The notes under the pieces were generated by a model that was not told where the DNA came from, searched no databases, and worked only from the letters and a program-made list of their open reading frames with translations. Both the position numbers and the translations under genes were made by a program. From the NCBI GenBank assembly GCA_029567375.1, contig JAKQLB010000283.1:1-64000 (forward strand): a stretch of 64,000 nt of DNA, read 5' to 3'. This stretch comes from Bacteroidota bacterium (lineage in GTDB: Bacteria > Bacteroidota > Bacteroidia > Bacteroidales > UBA932). Positions 1 through 9,051 of this stretch are shown here, one piece after another; within the stretch, counting starts at the first letter, position 1, and every line of letters starts with the position of its first letter.

Positions 1-299
1 ACCATAGTGATCACAAGGAGCAGAGCGAAAAGAAGGGTGGACCATGGGGGCGTTGTGATATGCAGAGAGTGTCCCAGCCATGGAAACGTCCACCATGGTC
101 TCTCTTCAGATTTGAGGAACGTCCGGTGTTCTGGTCGGCACATAAGGATTCATCGCGGGATAATCAGCACAAGTCTTATTTAAATTATACGTCCTCCGGA
201 TTGTGCAGAGTTGGTGGGAGTCAGCCCCATGATTGGACGTTGTTTCATTTACTGGAATTCCACGATAGGGATAATTGTATGGAATGCAGGTAGTCGGCC

Positions 300-685
300 A
301 TGAAGATCAAACTGAGCAGTGTATTTGTCGACGACCAGGGTAAGGCTCTCACATTTTATACCGGAATCCTGGGCTTTTTGAAGAAAACGGATATTTCAGC
401 GGGGAACTACCGATGGCTGACCGTTGTCTCACCGGAAGAGCCGGATGGTACCCAGTTACTGCTTGAACCAAACGAAAACCCGGCAGCAAAATCCTACCAG
501 GAAGCGATCTTCAGCCAGGGTATTCCTGCGGCGATGTTCTTTGTAGACGACCTTCAGAATGAGTACCAGAGACTCCGGACCCTTGGGGTGAAATTCACCA
601 TTAGCCGATGAAAACACCCGGCTCGACTATCGTCATCTTCGATGATACCTGCGGAAATCTCATACAGCTCACCCAGATGGACTAG
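300..685 (+). pseudogene. VOC (glyoxalase-fold) protein, frameshifted near its C-terminus
   Basis: The first 100 residues form a VOC/glyoxalase-bleomycin-resistance half: an N-terminal strand with SVFVDDQGKALTFYTGILGF and a second module with PAAMFFVDDLQNEYQRL. Frame 1 stops at 609-611, but the neighbouring frame immediately gives the expected family ending GSTIVIFDDTCGNLIQL up to a TAG at 683-685. One base gained or lost near 600-607 therefore splits an otherwise full-length gene of about 127 residues. Members of this fold are metal-dependent lyases, isomerases or binding proteins; the substrate cannot be read here. The start is the ATG at 300. A real frameshift or a sequencing error would look the same. 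Confidence 0.8.
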
Positions 686-997
686 AATGGTGAGGTTCCC
701 CTCAATAGTGCATTCATGCTCTTCAGACCAGTACTTCCTCACGATCTTCTTTCCCTGTACAGAAAAACCGTCAATGCAAGGAATATCCGCACACGTATCG
801 CTCCCATTGCTCTCCTCCCTGAACGTTCAAAGGAATCCGGCACGGGTTATCAGTACGAACCTCCCGCTCCAAGGGATGGTATTTCGTGCGAATGATTAAG
901 GGAGGTGGTTCAAAAAAATTATCATCGATCCTGATTCCTGTCCTTCTTACCTCTTATCCAAAAGGAGGAGCAATAGCAGATAAGGAGGAACGATACA

Positions 998-1177
998 ATG
1001 AGACAATTTCTTTCTTTTTTTCTGGTAGTTGCCGCTGTTATTATGGGAATATCGGCTGCGGAGACCACAAAAGAGTTCCTTGCATGGATTTTACCTCTGT
1101 TGATATCGTGGGCACAGATGCCTGATATCAGTGCCCTCATCAACAAGATTGCTATGAAAGGAGACGGCCTCACCTGA
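998..1177 (+). CDS. Small exported or membrane peptide, 59 aa
   Basis: An ATG at 998 sits 7 bases after a strong AAGGAGGA ribosome binding site. It opens a 59-residue frame starting MRQFLSFFLVVAAVIMGISA, a good signal peptide or membrane anchor. A short mature part follows with the motif TTKEFLAWILPLLISWAQMP and a hydrophilic end. A GGCC-containing inverted repeat follows the stop. No family is recognised. The hydrophobic second segment (about residues 27-38) could be a second membrane helix, giving a two-helix peptide. The strong binding site and signal peptide are the evidence for a real gene. Confidence 0.55.
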   Translation: MRQFLSFFLVVAAVIMGISAAETTKEFLAWILPLLISWAQMPDISALINKIAMKGDGLT

Positions 1178-1261
1178 CGGCGGGGCCTTTCCGGAACTCA
1201 TCAGAATCCTTTTTCGCACCTGCTCGGGATCACATTTCATGAGGTATTCTCACAGGAACGC

Positions 1262-1948
1262 TCATGAGGTATTCTCACAGGAATATCTCGCCCAGACCAG
1301 GCCATCTCCCACGACTTCGGTCCGCATGAGCCGCAGGGGGACCTGGAGATCCGGGAATCCTGCCTTCACCGGGTCGAACATGGTCGGGTCCGGCTTTCCC
1401 CCGGCCAGGAAGGGGTGGACCAGGACGCTCACTTCCTCCACCACCCCAGCTTTGAGGAGGACGCTGTTGAGGGTCCCCCCTGAATCGACGCGGACCGTTT
1501 CGACGCCGTATCTCCTGTTCAGCTGGTCCAATGCCTCACGCATATCGATACGGTCCGTCCCGGCGATGATGGCGTCGATCCTCCGTTCTGCCAGGGAGTC
1601 GAGATACTCCTTCGGAGTTGCAGCGGAACAGAATGCAAGGAGGTCCCGCATGTACGGCCAGGTCCGGATGGCGTCCCAGCACCGGACTCTCCCCCGGCTG
1701 TCAGCGATCACCAGGAGCGGCCGGGTATCCTCTGCACCCTCCTGTGGAGTGAACAGATCTTCGTGTTCCTGTGGCACTTCGAGCGACGGGTTCTCGCGGA
1801 GGGCAGCAAGGACCGTCTCGCTCCCGAACAGGATGGCATCCGGCTTCCAGGTCGCGGCAAGGGCATAATACTGGTCGAGATTCGCGGGGAAGTTCGTGAT
1901 CCGGCCGTCAAGACTGGTTGCAACGTGGAGGATGACCCGGGGTAGCAT
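1262..1948 (-). CDS. RibD C-terminal-domain reductase (dihydrofolate-reductase fold)
   Basis: 228 residues with the RibD_C (PF01872) architecture: an N-terminal strand VILHVATSLDGRI, the loop with ILFGSETVLAALR, the nucleotide-binding stretch VRVDSGGTLNSVLL, and the family motif VSVLVHPFLAGG near residue 185. Archaeal members include the 2,5-diamino-6-ribosylamino-pyrimidinone-phosphate reductase of riboflavin synthesis, which uses NAD(P)H. Many paralogues have unassigned substrates. It stands alone, without other riboflavin genes, so the riboflavin role is only possible. The ATG at 1948 follows a CAGGAG binding site at good distance, which fixes the start. Confidence 0.85.
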   Translation of the reverse strand: MLPRVILHVATSLDGRITNFPANLDQYYALAATWKPDAILFGSETVLAALRENPSLEVPQEHEDLFTPQEGAEDTRPLLVIADSRGRVRCWDAIRTWPYMRDLLAFCSAATPKEYLDSLAERRIDAIIAGTDRIDMREALDQLNRRYGVETVRVDSGGTLNSVLLKAGVVEEVSVLVHPFLAGGKPDPTMFDPVKAGFPDLQVPLRLMRTEVVGDGLVWARYSCENTS

Positions 1949-2269
1949 GCGACTGGCTCCTGCTTACCGATACGGGATGATTCTATTAAAGGGGATGCAT
2001 AGAGGGTGAATATGAAAACGGGGAGGGTCCTCTCTGATGCGTTCTCACTCATCTGTTCCTTGAGATGGTCCCGTAACACGGAAACCTGGATACCGTCATC
2101 AACAACTGCTCAGGAGAGGGGAACCAGGTCAATACGTAGTGATTACCGGAAACCCTGAGCTGGTGTTCCTTAAAATATTCCATTTTTTGTAACGATCCAC
2201 AACCGTTTTGTATCCGTCCGATTGAAGAGAGGAACCTTGAGCAGATTATCTCAAAAAAAGGGATGCATC

Positions 2270-2968
2270 ATGAAGAAGATTACCCTCATTGCGCTCTTCC
2301 TCCTCGCCACAGGAGCACTCATGGCATGTGCCGCCGCTCAGGAGGAGACGACGTATTACTGTTATGATTCTCTGATCCAGACATGGAGAGTCTGTACCCC
2401 CGATGAAGCAATCCTCGCAAAAGAAGCCCTGGAGAGAGAGATCCCAAAAGAGCTTACCCCTGAGGAATGGGAAGCAGTGATCAGATCCAATCAGCCCTAC
2501 TGGCAGTACTATCGCAATCCGCCAACGGGTATTCCCACGAAAACCCCCACGCTGACTCCGTCTCCTACCCCCTCTCCACGACCGACGCTCTCCGAGAATT
2601 TCCGGAGATCAATGTTCCAACCGTGGTACCCCCTCGGCAGGTCCCCTGTCCCTTCCCCGACCTCTTCGCACGTGCATCGATGGTTGCCGGCATTGAATTT
2701 CACCCCCCTGATTAGGGGATTACACCCTGCTCCGTCTTTCATCTCTCCTAAGACCGCATGCACCAATGATTCGCAGTGCAGTCCAGCCCAATGCTGCCAT
2801 CCGTCCGGTTGTGTCAACACGCTCTTCAAGCCCTCCTGTACCGGTATCTTCTGCACGCTGGAATGCAGGGGGCCTCTCGATTGTGGTGCAGGTCATTGCG
2901 AATGTGTCGGGGGAAGTTGCCAGGTCGTGACAGAATTTGACCAGGCATGCGAAGTATCCAGTGGATAA
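2270..2968 (+). CDS. Exported lipoprotein with Pro/Thr linker and 12-cysteine domain
   Basis: I take the ATG at 2270 because it begins a clean signal peptide (MKKITLIALFLLATGALMAC) with a lipobox-like LMAC; an upstream in-frame ATG at 2222 would add a polar leader. Residues about 25-85 are an acidic helical part, then a Thr/Pro-rich linker with PTPSPRPT. The last 70 residues hold a compact cysteine-rich module: 12 cysteines, including PAQCCHPSGC and GPLDCGAGHCEC. The same module with identical cysteine spacing is in the lipoprotein at 59612-60463. The function is unknown. The module resembles small disulfide-knotted extracellular domains, so the protein should act outside the cell. Confidence 0.75.
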   Translation: MKKITLIALFLLATGALMACAAAQEETTYYCYDSLIQTWRVCTPDEAILAKEALEREIPKELTPEEWEAVIRSNQPYWQYYRNPPTGIPTKTPTLTPSPTPSPRPTLSENFRRSMFQPWYPLGRSPVPSPTSSHVHRWLPALNFTPLIRGLHPAPSFISPKTACTNDSQCSPAQCCHPSGCVNTLFKPSCTGIFCTLECRGPLDCGAGHCECVGGSCQVVTEFDQACEVSSG

Positions 2969-2992
2969 GACGGGGAATTCTTTTTAAAGCGT

Positions 2993-3117
2993 CTATTTTT
3001 TCTTCTTCCCATCGGCAGCCCTGGCGATGACGGCGGGGAGTTCCGGCTCTCACGTAATCGACATACACCAAGCCGATGCCCCGGGGAGTCCTTGGATCGT
3101 ATCTCCTGGAAAAATTG
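2993..3117 (-). pseudogene. Short degenerate 3' gene remnant
   Basis: Reading the minus strand and allowing one shift of frame gives YDPRTPRGIGLVYVDYV followed by PELPAVIARAADGKKKK and a stop at 2993-2995. This coding-like C-terminus has no start and lies directly behind the glyoxalase gene that ends at 3120. I do not recognise the parent family. It may equally be chance coding potential. Confidence 0.3.
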
Positions 3118-3119
3118 GT

Positions 3120-3527
3120 TCAGGTTTTTTGCACATAACTGGGATCCATCCAGAAGAAATCCCACAGGTGGCCATCCGGATCCTGAAAACCCCGCTCGTA
3201 CATGAACCCGTAGTCCTTCGGCCCTTCCGGTGATATCGCCCCGGCGGCAATGGCTTTGTCCACCATCTCATCCACGAGCGCCCTGCTGTCAGCAGAGAGT
3301 GCAATGATCACTTCGGTACTCTTTGATGTATCACAGATTTTTTTCTTCGTAAAGGTCTGGAAAAACGGTTTGACGAGCAGCATCGCATAGATATCCTCGC
3401 TGATCACCATCGCCGTTGCATTCTTATCGGTAAACTGGGCATTGAACGTATACCCGAGGCTCGTGAAGAACTTCACCGACCGATCGAGATCCTGGACCGG
3501 CATGTTGACGAAAATTTTAGTTGCCAT
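3120..3527 (-). CDS. VOC (glyoxalase-fold) family protein
   Basis: 135 residues, the usual size of a single-chain VOC protein. The N-terminal module starts MATKIFVNMPVQDLDRSVKF and continues with a strand carrying AMVISEDIYAMLL. The second module ends with the hallmark GFQDPDGHLWDFFWMDP. The fold dimerises to make metal sites; the E and H residues in the second module suit that, but the substrate is unknown. It resembles the bacterial DGPF/PhnB-like glyoxalase relatives often called lactoylglutathione lyase. It stands alone on its strand. Confidence 0.85.
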   Translation of the reverse strand: MATKIFVNMPVQDLDRSVKFFTSLGYTFNAQFTDKNATAMVISEDIYAMLLVKPFFQTFTKKKICDTSKSTEVIIALSADSRALVDEMVDKAIAAGAISPEGPKDYGFMYERGFQDPDGHLWDFFWMDPSYVQKT

Positions 3528-4048
3528 GTGTGGTGGATTTTATCAGAGCCAGATAACGGTATGGTCATTTCCTAATTTTTGAGACAATGATCACTTGAAC
3601 CGGTAAATGATAGCATGAGGACCGGATTGTAGATACTATGCATTTTTTAAAAAATACCGGTGAAGGATAAAATTCCGGCCGGCGTAATCCTGGTCACTGT
3701 TTTTGATGGTATCGGGTGCCTTTCATTGAAACAGGAACTGGTGCATCAATGGAGAAGGAGCAAGCATGCACCCTATACTTTTTATCAGCGGATATGTATC
3801 GCATGAACGGCTGCTAATACTGAATCCACGGTGTCTCATCGTGCATGGCTCCCTCCCTTTTCCCGAATGCCCCGAGGGATTCCTCACCCTCATATTGTTC
3901 TCCAGTACGTCGGTCTTATCGTGGATTGGGCAGGAATAAAAGGTCGGACAATGGTCTTGTACTCCCTGCCAGTCATCCTGAAACGCATCGCCGATACTTT
4001 ATTCTCTGTGATGGGGTATTCATGGTAATTGGAAGAGGGGGGATAGCA

Positions 4049-4468
4049 TTGATTCCTGAACTGAAGGAAAAAGAATCACGATGTAGTGGAGGCGTATGCA
4101 ATCCCCAGAGAACTCAGGGGTTGAAAGCGCCAGCGCCGAAAGGAGAATACGTTCTCATCAACCTGAAAGGGCCAGGGGTATTCATCTCTGCATTGATGAC
4201 CAAGCAAGGAGGGGCTACAGGCTTAACCTTCGTCTCGCTTGATATCGACGGGAAAAATGTGGTGAACAGCTCCTTCGCCGGCGCCGAAAACTGGGGGTTG
4301 GCAGGTCAGAATCCATATGGAGTGGTATTCCTCAAGTCAACGCAGGTGAAAGCACTGGCCATGGGTTTTCCTGTGCCCCTCCATTTCAAGTCAGAGCTGA
4401 AGCTATCGGCCACGGTGAATGAGGATGGAGTAGTACAGATCATTGGAGAGGTGATCCACGGGAAATAG
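4049..4468 (+). CDS. Conserved hypothetical beta-rich protein
   Basis: About 139 residues if translation starts at the TTG at 4049, which has a GAGGGGGG binding site six bases upstream; an ATG at 4022 in the same frame lacks one. The body is beta-strand rich: EYVLINLKGPGVFISALMTK, then GLTFVSLDIDGKNVVNSSFA and NPYGVVFLKSTQVKALAMGF, ending in a charged strand. The pattern of regularly spaced strands with a surface-exposed asparagine-glycine turn suggests a jelly-roll or lectin-like binding fold, as inference only. No signal peptide is visible. The 500 bases before it contain no other gene I can support. Confidence 0.6.
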   Translation: MIPELKEKESRCSGGVCNPQRTQGLKAPAPKGEYVLINLKGPGVFISALMTKQGGATGLTFVSLDIDGKNVVNSSFAGAENWGLAGQNPYGVVFLKSTQVKALAMGFPVPLHFKSELKLSATVNEDGVVQIIGEVIHGK

Positions 4469-4899
4469 AAGTGCAGGGAAAGGACCCTTATCATGGGTCC
4501 TCCCTGAGACCGAAAGAACGATCTCATCGCTTTTTTTTAAGGACTTTTCAATGTGGATGTATGTTCACCCGGTGCTGGCCTCCTTTTCCATTCGACCCAG
4601 TGCAGGATGTGCGGTATGGCAGACCCCCGGGATTGTCGATGCTCCGTGTCCCTGTACCCAGTATTGGTATTTTTGATCGAGCGATCCGTATTGCTCGTTC
4701 ATGTCGATCTCATAGTTGAGAAACATGAGCGAGGACACCAATGATTGTTCCTTCAGATCGCTTTCGATGATGAACTTCAATGAACGGACTGTAAGGAGGG
4801 GTCTGCATTGATAAAAAAGTCGCGGGATTGTCCTGAAAGAGAGTACTCCCCCACGAAAACTAAGGAGAATTTATAGTGCATGAAAATATCTCATGAACC

Positions 4900-6510
4900 A
4901 TGAATAAAAAATTAGCATTCGTTCTTATCCTGTGTCTTGTTGGAACACTTTTTATACCTGCAACATCCGCACCAGTGAAATCAATCCTCATTTCACCGTC
5001 TGGTTCCGCCCAGTCGTTGAAGACCACCGTGCCGGATTCACCAGGCGCCAGCGACGAGGACCACGGCAGGGTGGCATCCTTTCGGGCAACCCTGGAGGAG
5101 AACGGATTTATGATCACCAGCGGCCAGATGACACCCATCGATCCGATCGTCGACCTGCTGGACTCCGGCATCGGTGATTCGGCCAACGGCAACAACGCAG
5201 GCCAACCCTACAAAGTGCTGATGGTGCCGATCTCCCCTTTCGGCGAGGAACTTCCTTTCGAGGGGGGGTTCACGATCTTTCGGCTCAGGCCTGACGAGGC
5301 GGTTGTCTACCTGGGGCCGACACCGCCAGCGTGCGACTACTTCAGCTTCACGGTCTTCCTCTGGGTCCGGCACAAGGATAGCCTCATTCCCAAAGGGGAC
5401 TGGATGGTCGCCGCCGTGAACGATCCGCTCAACAGCGCCCTGATCAAGACCCAGGGGAACGGCACCCCCTTCCGCAAACAGACGATAGTGATCTTCACGG
5501 CTGACAGGGGCGTCTATGAGCGCGTATCGGAACTTGCCCAGGAGGCCGGTTATCCCGAATCCATGATCAACCCCTATGTCATTCCTTCCGGGCTGCTGAA
5601 TCTCGGGGTCTATCCCGAGACCCGGCTCGCCGATTCGTTCATCATCCTGATGCGCACGGCCAACTTCGTCAGCAAGGCCGAGGGGAACCATTACCTCAGT
5701 GACGACCACTATGCCAGAGTGTGGCGGGTTACACCCGAAGAGGCAGTGACGCTGGATCCGTTCCCCACACCCGAACAGCGGGTCCGCAGATGGAAGAGCG
5801 AGAGCGAACTCTATCCGGATCTGAACGATGGGCTGGAGCGACTGGAAAATGCCATCATCGCCCAGACGCCCCATGTCCAGTACGAATCCTATGAATCCAT
5901 CCGCTGGTTTGCTGAATCACGGGAGGTGCTGGAGGAGACTGATCCCGGCTCGCCCCTCTACCACAAGTTCGTTGCCGGGGAAGCCTCCGACACGCCCTAC
6001 CTGCGGACATCGCTTTCCGGCGAAGCTGCGAATTTCACCCTGGGGAACGACGATATGGTGGTGGTCTACGGGGTCAACCATGCGGCAACCGGCCTGGCCA
6101 CCTATTCCAATTTCGGGGTGTACGGAGACTGGGTCACCAGTTCGTGCGAGGAGAACCCATGGCAGTATGTGTTCGGATGTGGCGACCGCAGCTGGAACGG
6201 TGTGGTGAGCATGACCAACCACGATTTCACCGGGAGTGCCGAGGAATACATCCCCGGGGACCCGATGGCGCCCTACCTGTACGCGGTGAAGGTGCTGCGC
6301 CAGCCGCCAAACGACAAGCATGACAAGTACTTTGTCGTTGTGCCGGCCGCGACTTCGGAACATCCGTGCGCAAGCCCCGGTTATTGTCTCAACCTTACCG
6401 ACCCGATCATCATCGGCTACCGGGCGTACCTCAATCCGGCCACTGCCTCTGGTGCCGATTACGAGGACATCATTCATGACCGGGCGATCTGGTTCAGGAC
6501 GCGGGAGTAA
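4900..6510 (+). CDS. Exported protein of unknown function, 536 aa
   Basis: It starts with a clear signal peptide (MNKKLAFVLILCLVGTLFIP, cleavage after about residue 23). The mature part has two compositional halves: residues about 90-270 with YLGPTPPACDYFSFTVFLW and TIVIFTADRGVYERVSELAQ, and residues about 340-536 with NDDMVVVYGVNHAATGLATY and two C-x-x-x-C style pairs that could form disulfides. I do not recognise a catalogued domain. The composition is that of a folded extracytoplasmic enzyme or binding protein, not a repeat adhesin. It stands alone; a TATA-like stretch and AAGGAGAATT lie just upstream of the start region. Confidence 0.75.
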   Translation: MNKKLAFVLILCLVGTLFIPATSAPVKSILISPSGSAQSLKTTVPDSPGASDEDHGRVASFRATLEENGFMITSGQMTPIDPIVDLLDSGIGDSANGNNAGQPYKVLMVPISPFGEELPFEGGFTIFRLRPDEAVVYLGPTPPACDYFSFTVFLWVRHKDSLIPKGDWMVAAVNDPLNSALIKTQGNGTPFRKQTIVIFTADRGVYERVSELAQEAGYPESMINPYVIPSGLLNLGVYPETRLADSFIILMRTANFVSKAEGNHYLSDDHYARVWRVTPEEAVTLDPFPTPEQRVRRWKSESELYPDLNDGLERLENAIIAQTPHVQYESYESIRWFAESREVLEETDPGSPLYHKFVAGEASDTPYLRTSLSGEAANFTLGNDDMVVVYGVNHAATGLATYSNFGVYGDWVTSSCEENPWQYVFGCGDRSWNGVVSMTNHDFTGSAEEYIPGDPMAPYLYAVKVLRQPPNDKHDKYFVVVPAATSEHPCASPGYCLNLTDPIIIGYRAYLNPATASGADYEDIIHDRAIWFRTRE

Positions 6511-6631
6511 GGTCTGGGGAACACAAAAAAAATTCCCTTCTCGATCCCATGGTCCGGTCAGGAAGGAACCACCCCCCGAAACCTTCAATGATGATGGTGA
6601 TGATAGGGTGGTATTGAGGGGTGAGTTCTCA

Positions 6632-7210
6632 ATGGAGAGCATGGAAGAGAAAGCGATAGCAATCGTCTCGAGAGCAGCGACCGAAGCCCACAAGGGTCAG
6701 ACCAGGAAGGACGGGAAAACTCCTTTCATTGTCCATCCTGAGCGGGTGGCGAAGTGCGTCGCCCATTACGGGGGGAACCATGTCGGCATCATTGCAGCCT
6801 GGCTCCATGACGTGATCGAGGACCATGCTGAGGGGGATGCGATTGTCCGTGAAGCATTGGAAGAGACGTGTCTTCCCGAGAACAACCTGCATGAAATCTA
6901 CGCCATCGTCCTGGCCCTTACCAAGAATCCGGCAATTCCCGGGAAAAGGGAGCGGTTTGCCGACACGCTGGACCGGATTCTCCATGCTCCAGGCCAGGCG
7001 ATCCTTGTCAAGCTCTGTGACCGGATGGATAACCTGATCGATGCCCGCGATCAGGGGCAGCAGTTCCTCTCCGAATACCTGGACCTGACGGATCAGCTGA
7101 TTGCTACTTTATCTGATGGTGCCATTCGTCACGGGTATTCTGAAGCCCTCGGGCAACTGAAGGTCGTCCGGGAGGATCTGGGATTTTTTTATGAGGCAAA
7201 ATTCTTTTAA
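6632..7210 (+). CDS. HD-domain hydrolase related to SpoT/Mesh1
   Basis: 192 residues. The ATG at 6632 is chosen because a GAGGGGTGAG binding site precedes it, and the upstream extension is the end of another frame. Motifs fit the (p)ppGpp-hydrolase branch of HD proteins: H20 region AATEAHKGQTRKDGKTPFI, then IVHPERVA (33-40), AAWLHDVIEDH (55-65, the HD and the ED acid pair) and VKLCDRMDNL (125-134). The family uses a divalent metal to remove a 3'-diphosphate from ppGpp-like nucleotides; small Mesh1-type proteins also hydrolyse NADPH in animals. No synthetase domain is present. Two broken relatives lie at 18404-18538 and 29885-30073. Confidence 0.85.
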   Translation: MESMEEKAIAIVSRAATEAHKGQTRKDGKTPFIVHPERVAKCVAHYGGNHVGIIAAWLHDVIEDHAEGDAIVREALEETCLPENNLHEIYAIVLALTKNPAIPGKRERFADTLDRILHAPGQAILVKLCDRMDNLIDARDQGQQFLSEYLDLTDQLIATLSDGAIRHGYSEALGQLKVVREDLGFFYEAKFF

Positions 7211-7282
7211 TCTATGGCATGGGGTGAGGGAAGGCGTGGGGGTCCCCTCCCAAACCGGGCGAGAGTGAGAAAGCCCACCATT

Positions 7283-7849
7283 TCAGACTCGGAGCGAGCC
7301 ACGAAATCCCCTTGCAGCATAGAACGATGGCGCACTGTTGTGGAAGAGAAAGACCCTGCCGTACCGGCGATGGGCAAAGAGGGCCCCGCCGAGTTGTCTG
7401 ATCGCGGGAGGGGTCTTTATCCAGCTCGACGTTTTCGTGTCGAAATTACCCAGGTCCTGCAATGCCCGGTATTGCTCTTCCGTTAACAATTCAATGCCCA
7501 TAGCGGCTGCCATGTCAATCGCGTTATTGTCTGGTACATTGGTCTTCCTGGCCTCCTGGCCTTCACGATCGTAACACACGTTCCTGCGGCCTTTGGGACT
7601 CTCCGGCGAACAATCATAAAAAAGGTATTCTCCGGTTTTTGTATCATGACCGACCACCTCCGGCTCCCCTCCTGTTCGTTCCATTTCATGGAGCGACCAC
7701 AGTTTTTCGGGATGTGCTTCCAGCCTTGCCTGGACGTTTTTCCAGAGAAGACCTGTATGGCGGTCCATGTGTTTCTCAAAACGGGCTTTCACTCCGTTGA
7801 GTAGTTCGTTCTGATGTTCCGGTGGCAACACTTTCTTGAGCGGAGGCAT
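7283..7849 (-). CDS. DUF4256 family protein
   Basis: 188 residues matching the DUF4256 pattern: an N-terminal helical part with PEHQNELLNGVKARFEKHM and WSLHEMERTGGEPEVVGHD, then LFYDCSPESPKGRRNVCYD and LLTEEQYRALQDLG, and a C-terminal FLFHNSAPSFYAARGFRGSL. The family is widespread in bacteria and some archaea and has no proven function. It lies back to back with the HD gene and downstream of YjbQ on the same strand, 59 bases apart, so a shared transcript is possible but not shown. Confidence 0.85.
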   Translation of the reverse strand: MPPLKKVLPPEHQNELLNGVKARFEKHMDRHTGLLWKNVQARLEAHPEKLWSLHEMERTGGEPEVVGHDTKTGEYLFYDCSPESPKGRRNVCYDREGQEARKTNVPDNNAIDMAAAMGIELLTEEQYRALQDLGNFDTKTSSWIKTPPAIRQLGGALFAHRRYGRVFLFHNSAPSFYAARGFRGSLRV

Positions 7850-7908
7850 GATCCAGTATTCATCCGGGTTTTTTTTTAAATCATCGATGATGGTGACGTT
7901 TATCCCCC

Positions 7909-8310
7909 CTATTCCCCGCTGATCCCGATCACCACGTGGCGATGACGGGGACCGTCAAACTCACAGAAGTACAAGGCCTGCCAGGTTCCGAAGGCCAGGT
8001 GGCCATCGATGACCGGGACGATTGCGGAAAAGCCCATGAGTGATGCCTTGACATGGGCATCGGAATTCCCCTCGGCGTGGCGATAGTCGCCCGTTGCCGG
8101 CACCAGCCTGTTGAGGGTGGTGAGGATATCGCGGGCGACGTCAGGGTCGGCGTTCTCGTTTATCGTAAGGCCGGCAGTCGTATGCGGCACATACACGTGG
8201 CAGACGCCGGTATTTATGCCGCTCTTTTCCAGCTCAGAGGCGACCATCCCGGTAATGTCCAGCAGCTGGATCCTGGCGCTCGTGCGTACTTCTCGTTGTG
8301 TCCATTTCAT
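7909..8310 (-). CDS. YjbQ/UPF0047 family protein
   Basis: 133 residues, exactly the UPF0047/YjbQ size. Signature stretches are GVCHVYVPHTTAGLTINENA (the HTTAG core with its histidine), the NSDAHVKASLMG motif and GTWQALYFCEFDGPRHRHVV. Some family members have weak thiamine-phosphate synthase activity, which is why databases call it a secondary thiamine-phosphate synthase; the true role is unclear. The protein is a small cytosolic trimer in solved structures. The ATG at 8310 follows an AAGGTGAG binding site. Confidence 0.9.
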   Translation of the reverse strand: MKWTQREVRTSARIQLLDITGMVASELEKSGINTGVCHVYVPHTTAGLTINENADPDVARDILTTLNRLVPATGDYRHAEGNSDAHVKASLMGFSAIVPVIDGHLAFGTWQALYFCEFDGPRHRHVVIGISGE

Positions 8311-8496
8311 GATCTCACCTTATATGCCACCAGTCTGCCCGCCATATGGGGGGTGCGCTGGTCTGATTCCAATCGGGTTGTTCGTATCACCATGTCCATG
8401 CATCGTCTCTCCACTGATCATCAGTGATCATCCTCATGGTATTCATTTACCTTCCCATTCTCCTGAATGGTCAGGGGGGCACAAAGAAGGGACGTG

Positions 8497-8562
8497 TTCC
8501 ATGTCCTTTCCAACATGAGTTCCATGTCCATTCCAACATGAGTTCCATGTCCATTCCAAAAG
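8497..8562. repeat. 23-bp tandem repeat, about 2.8 copies
   Basis: The unit begins TTCCATGTCCATTCCAACAT and is 23 bases long. Copies start at 8497, 8520 and 8543; the first has one change and the last fades after about 18 bases. The array sits between the divergent YjbQ and GYD genes. It does not keep an open frame, so it is non-coding. A slipped-strand repeat or a small regulatory array would both fit. Confidence 0.8.
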
Positions 8563-8666
8563 GAAAGTGCAGTCATGCCCCATCTTCCCCGGATGTTTTC
8601 AGGTACCTTTTAATAGTCAATCTCATATGTTAGCATGCCCTGAAAAGGGAGAAGGAGTGATGACCG

Positions 8667-8933
8667 ATGCATTTTGTTGCACTGCTGAAATTCAAAAAGA
8701 AGCCGGACAAGGCGTTTATGATCGAGACGCAGAAATTAATCGACGCAGATACCCAGAAAGGGTTCAAATTCCATGCTATTTACTGGATTCTCGGGAAATA
8801 CGATGCCGTGGCGGTGTATGAAGCCCCTGATGAAAAAGAGGCGATGAAAGCAGCCATGAAACGGGTGGAACTCATGGATGTGGAGACCTACGTGGCAATT
8901 CCCCGGGAAGAAGTGAAGAGACTGATTGAATAG
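8667..8933 (+). CDS. GYD-domain protein
   Basis: 88 residues of the GYD family (PF08734), a ferredoxin-like alpha/beta sandwich. Visible are HFVALLKFKKKPDKAFM, the family segment FHAIYWILGKYDAVAVYEAP (Gly-Lys-Tyr-Asp replaces the typical Gly-x-Tyr-Asp) and a C-terminal helix with EEVKRLIE. The molecular function is unknown. The ATG at 8667 follows AAGGAGTGATG at the right spacing. Single-gene unit. Confidence 0.88.
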   Translation: MHFVALLKFKKKPDKAFMIETQKLIDADTQKGFKFHAIYWILGKYDAVAVYEAPDEKEAMKAAMKRVELMDVETYVAIPREEVKRLIE

Positions 8934-9051
8934 AAGAGGATTCAGGCATTTCCCGATTTTTTTCCAGTGGCTCCCCAGGCATCCACCACATCCTCTCCAG
9001 TATGACAAAAGATAATTATGCCCCTTCTGATATGCACCATGGGAAAATGCG

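Noticed and set aside
1-299. Several open frames at the left edge
   Set aside because: They lack binding sites and coding character; a TATA-like TTATTTAAATTATA near 178 cannot be tied to a certain gene except possibly the VOC gene.
686-997. Coding-like frame ending at about 897
   Set aside because: Begins only at an unsupported ATG and has no recognisable family; the stretch holds no feature I can back.
1949-2269. Possible short gene before the cysteine-rich lipoprotein
   Set aside because: A frame starting ATGAAAACGGGGAGG has no homology sense and no binding site; treated as intergenic.
3528-4048. Open frames before the hypothetical gene at 4049
   Set aside because: Short overlapping frames without start signals; treated as non-coding.
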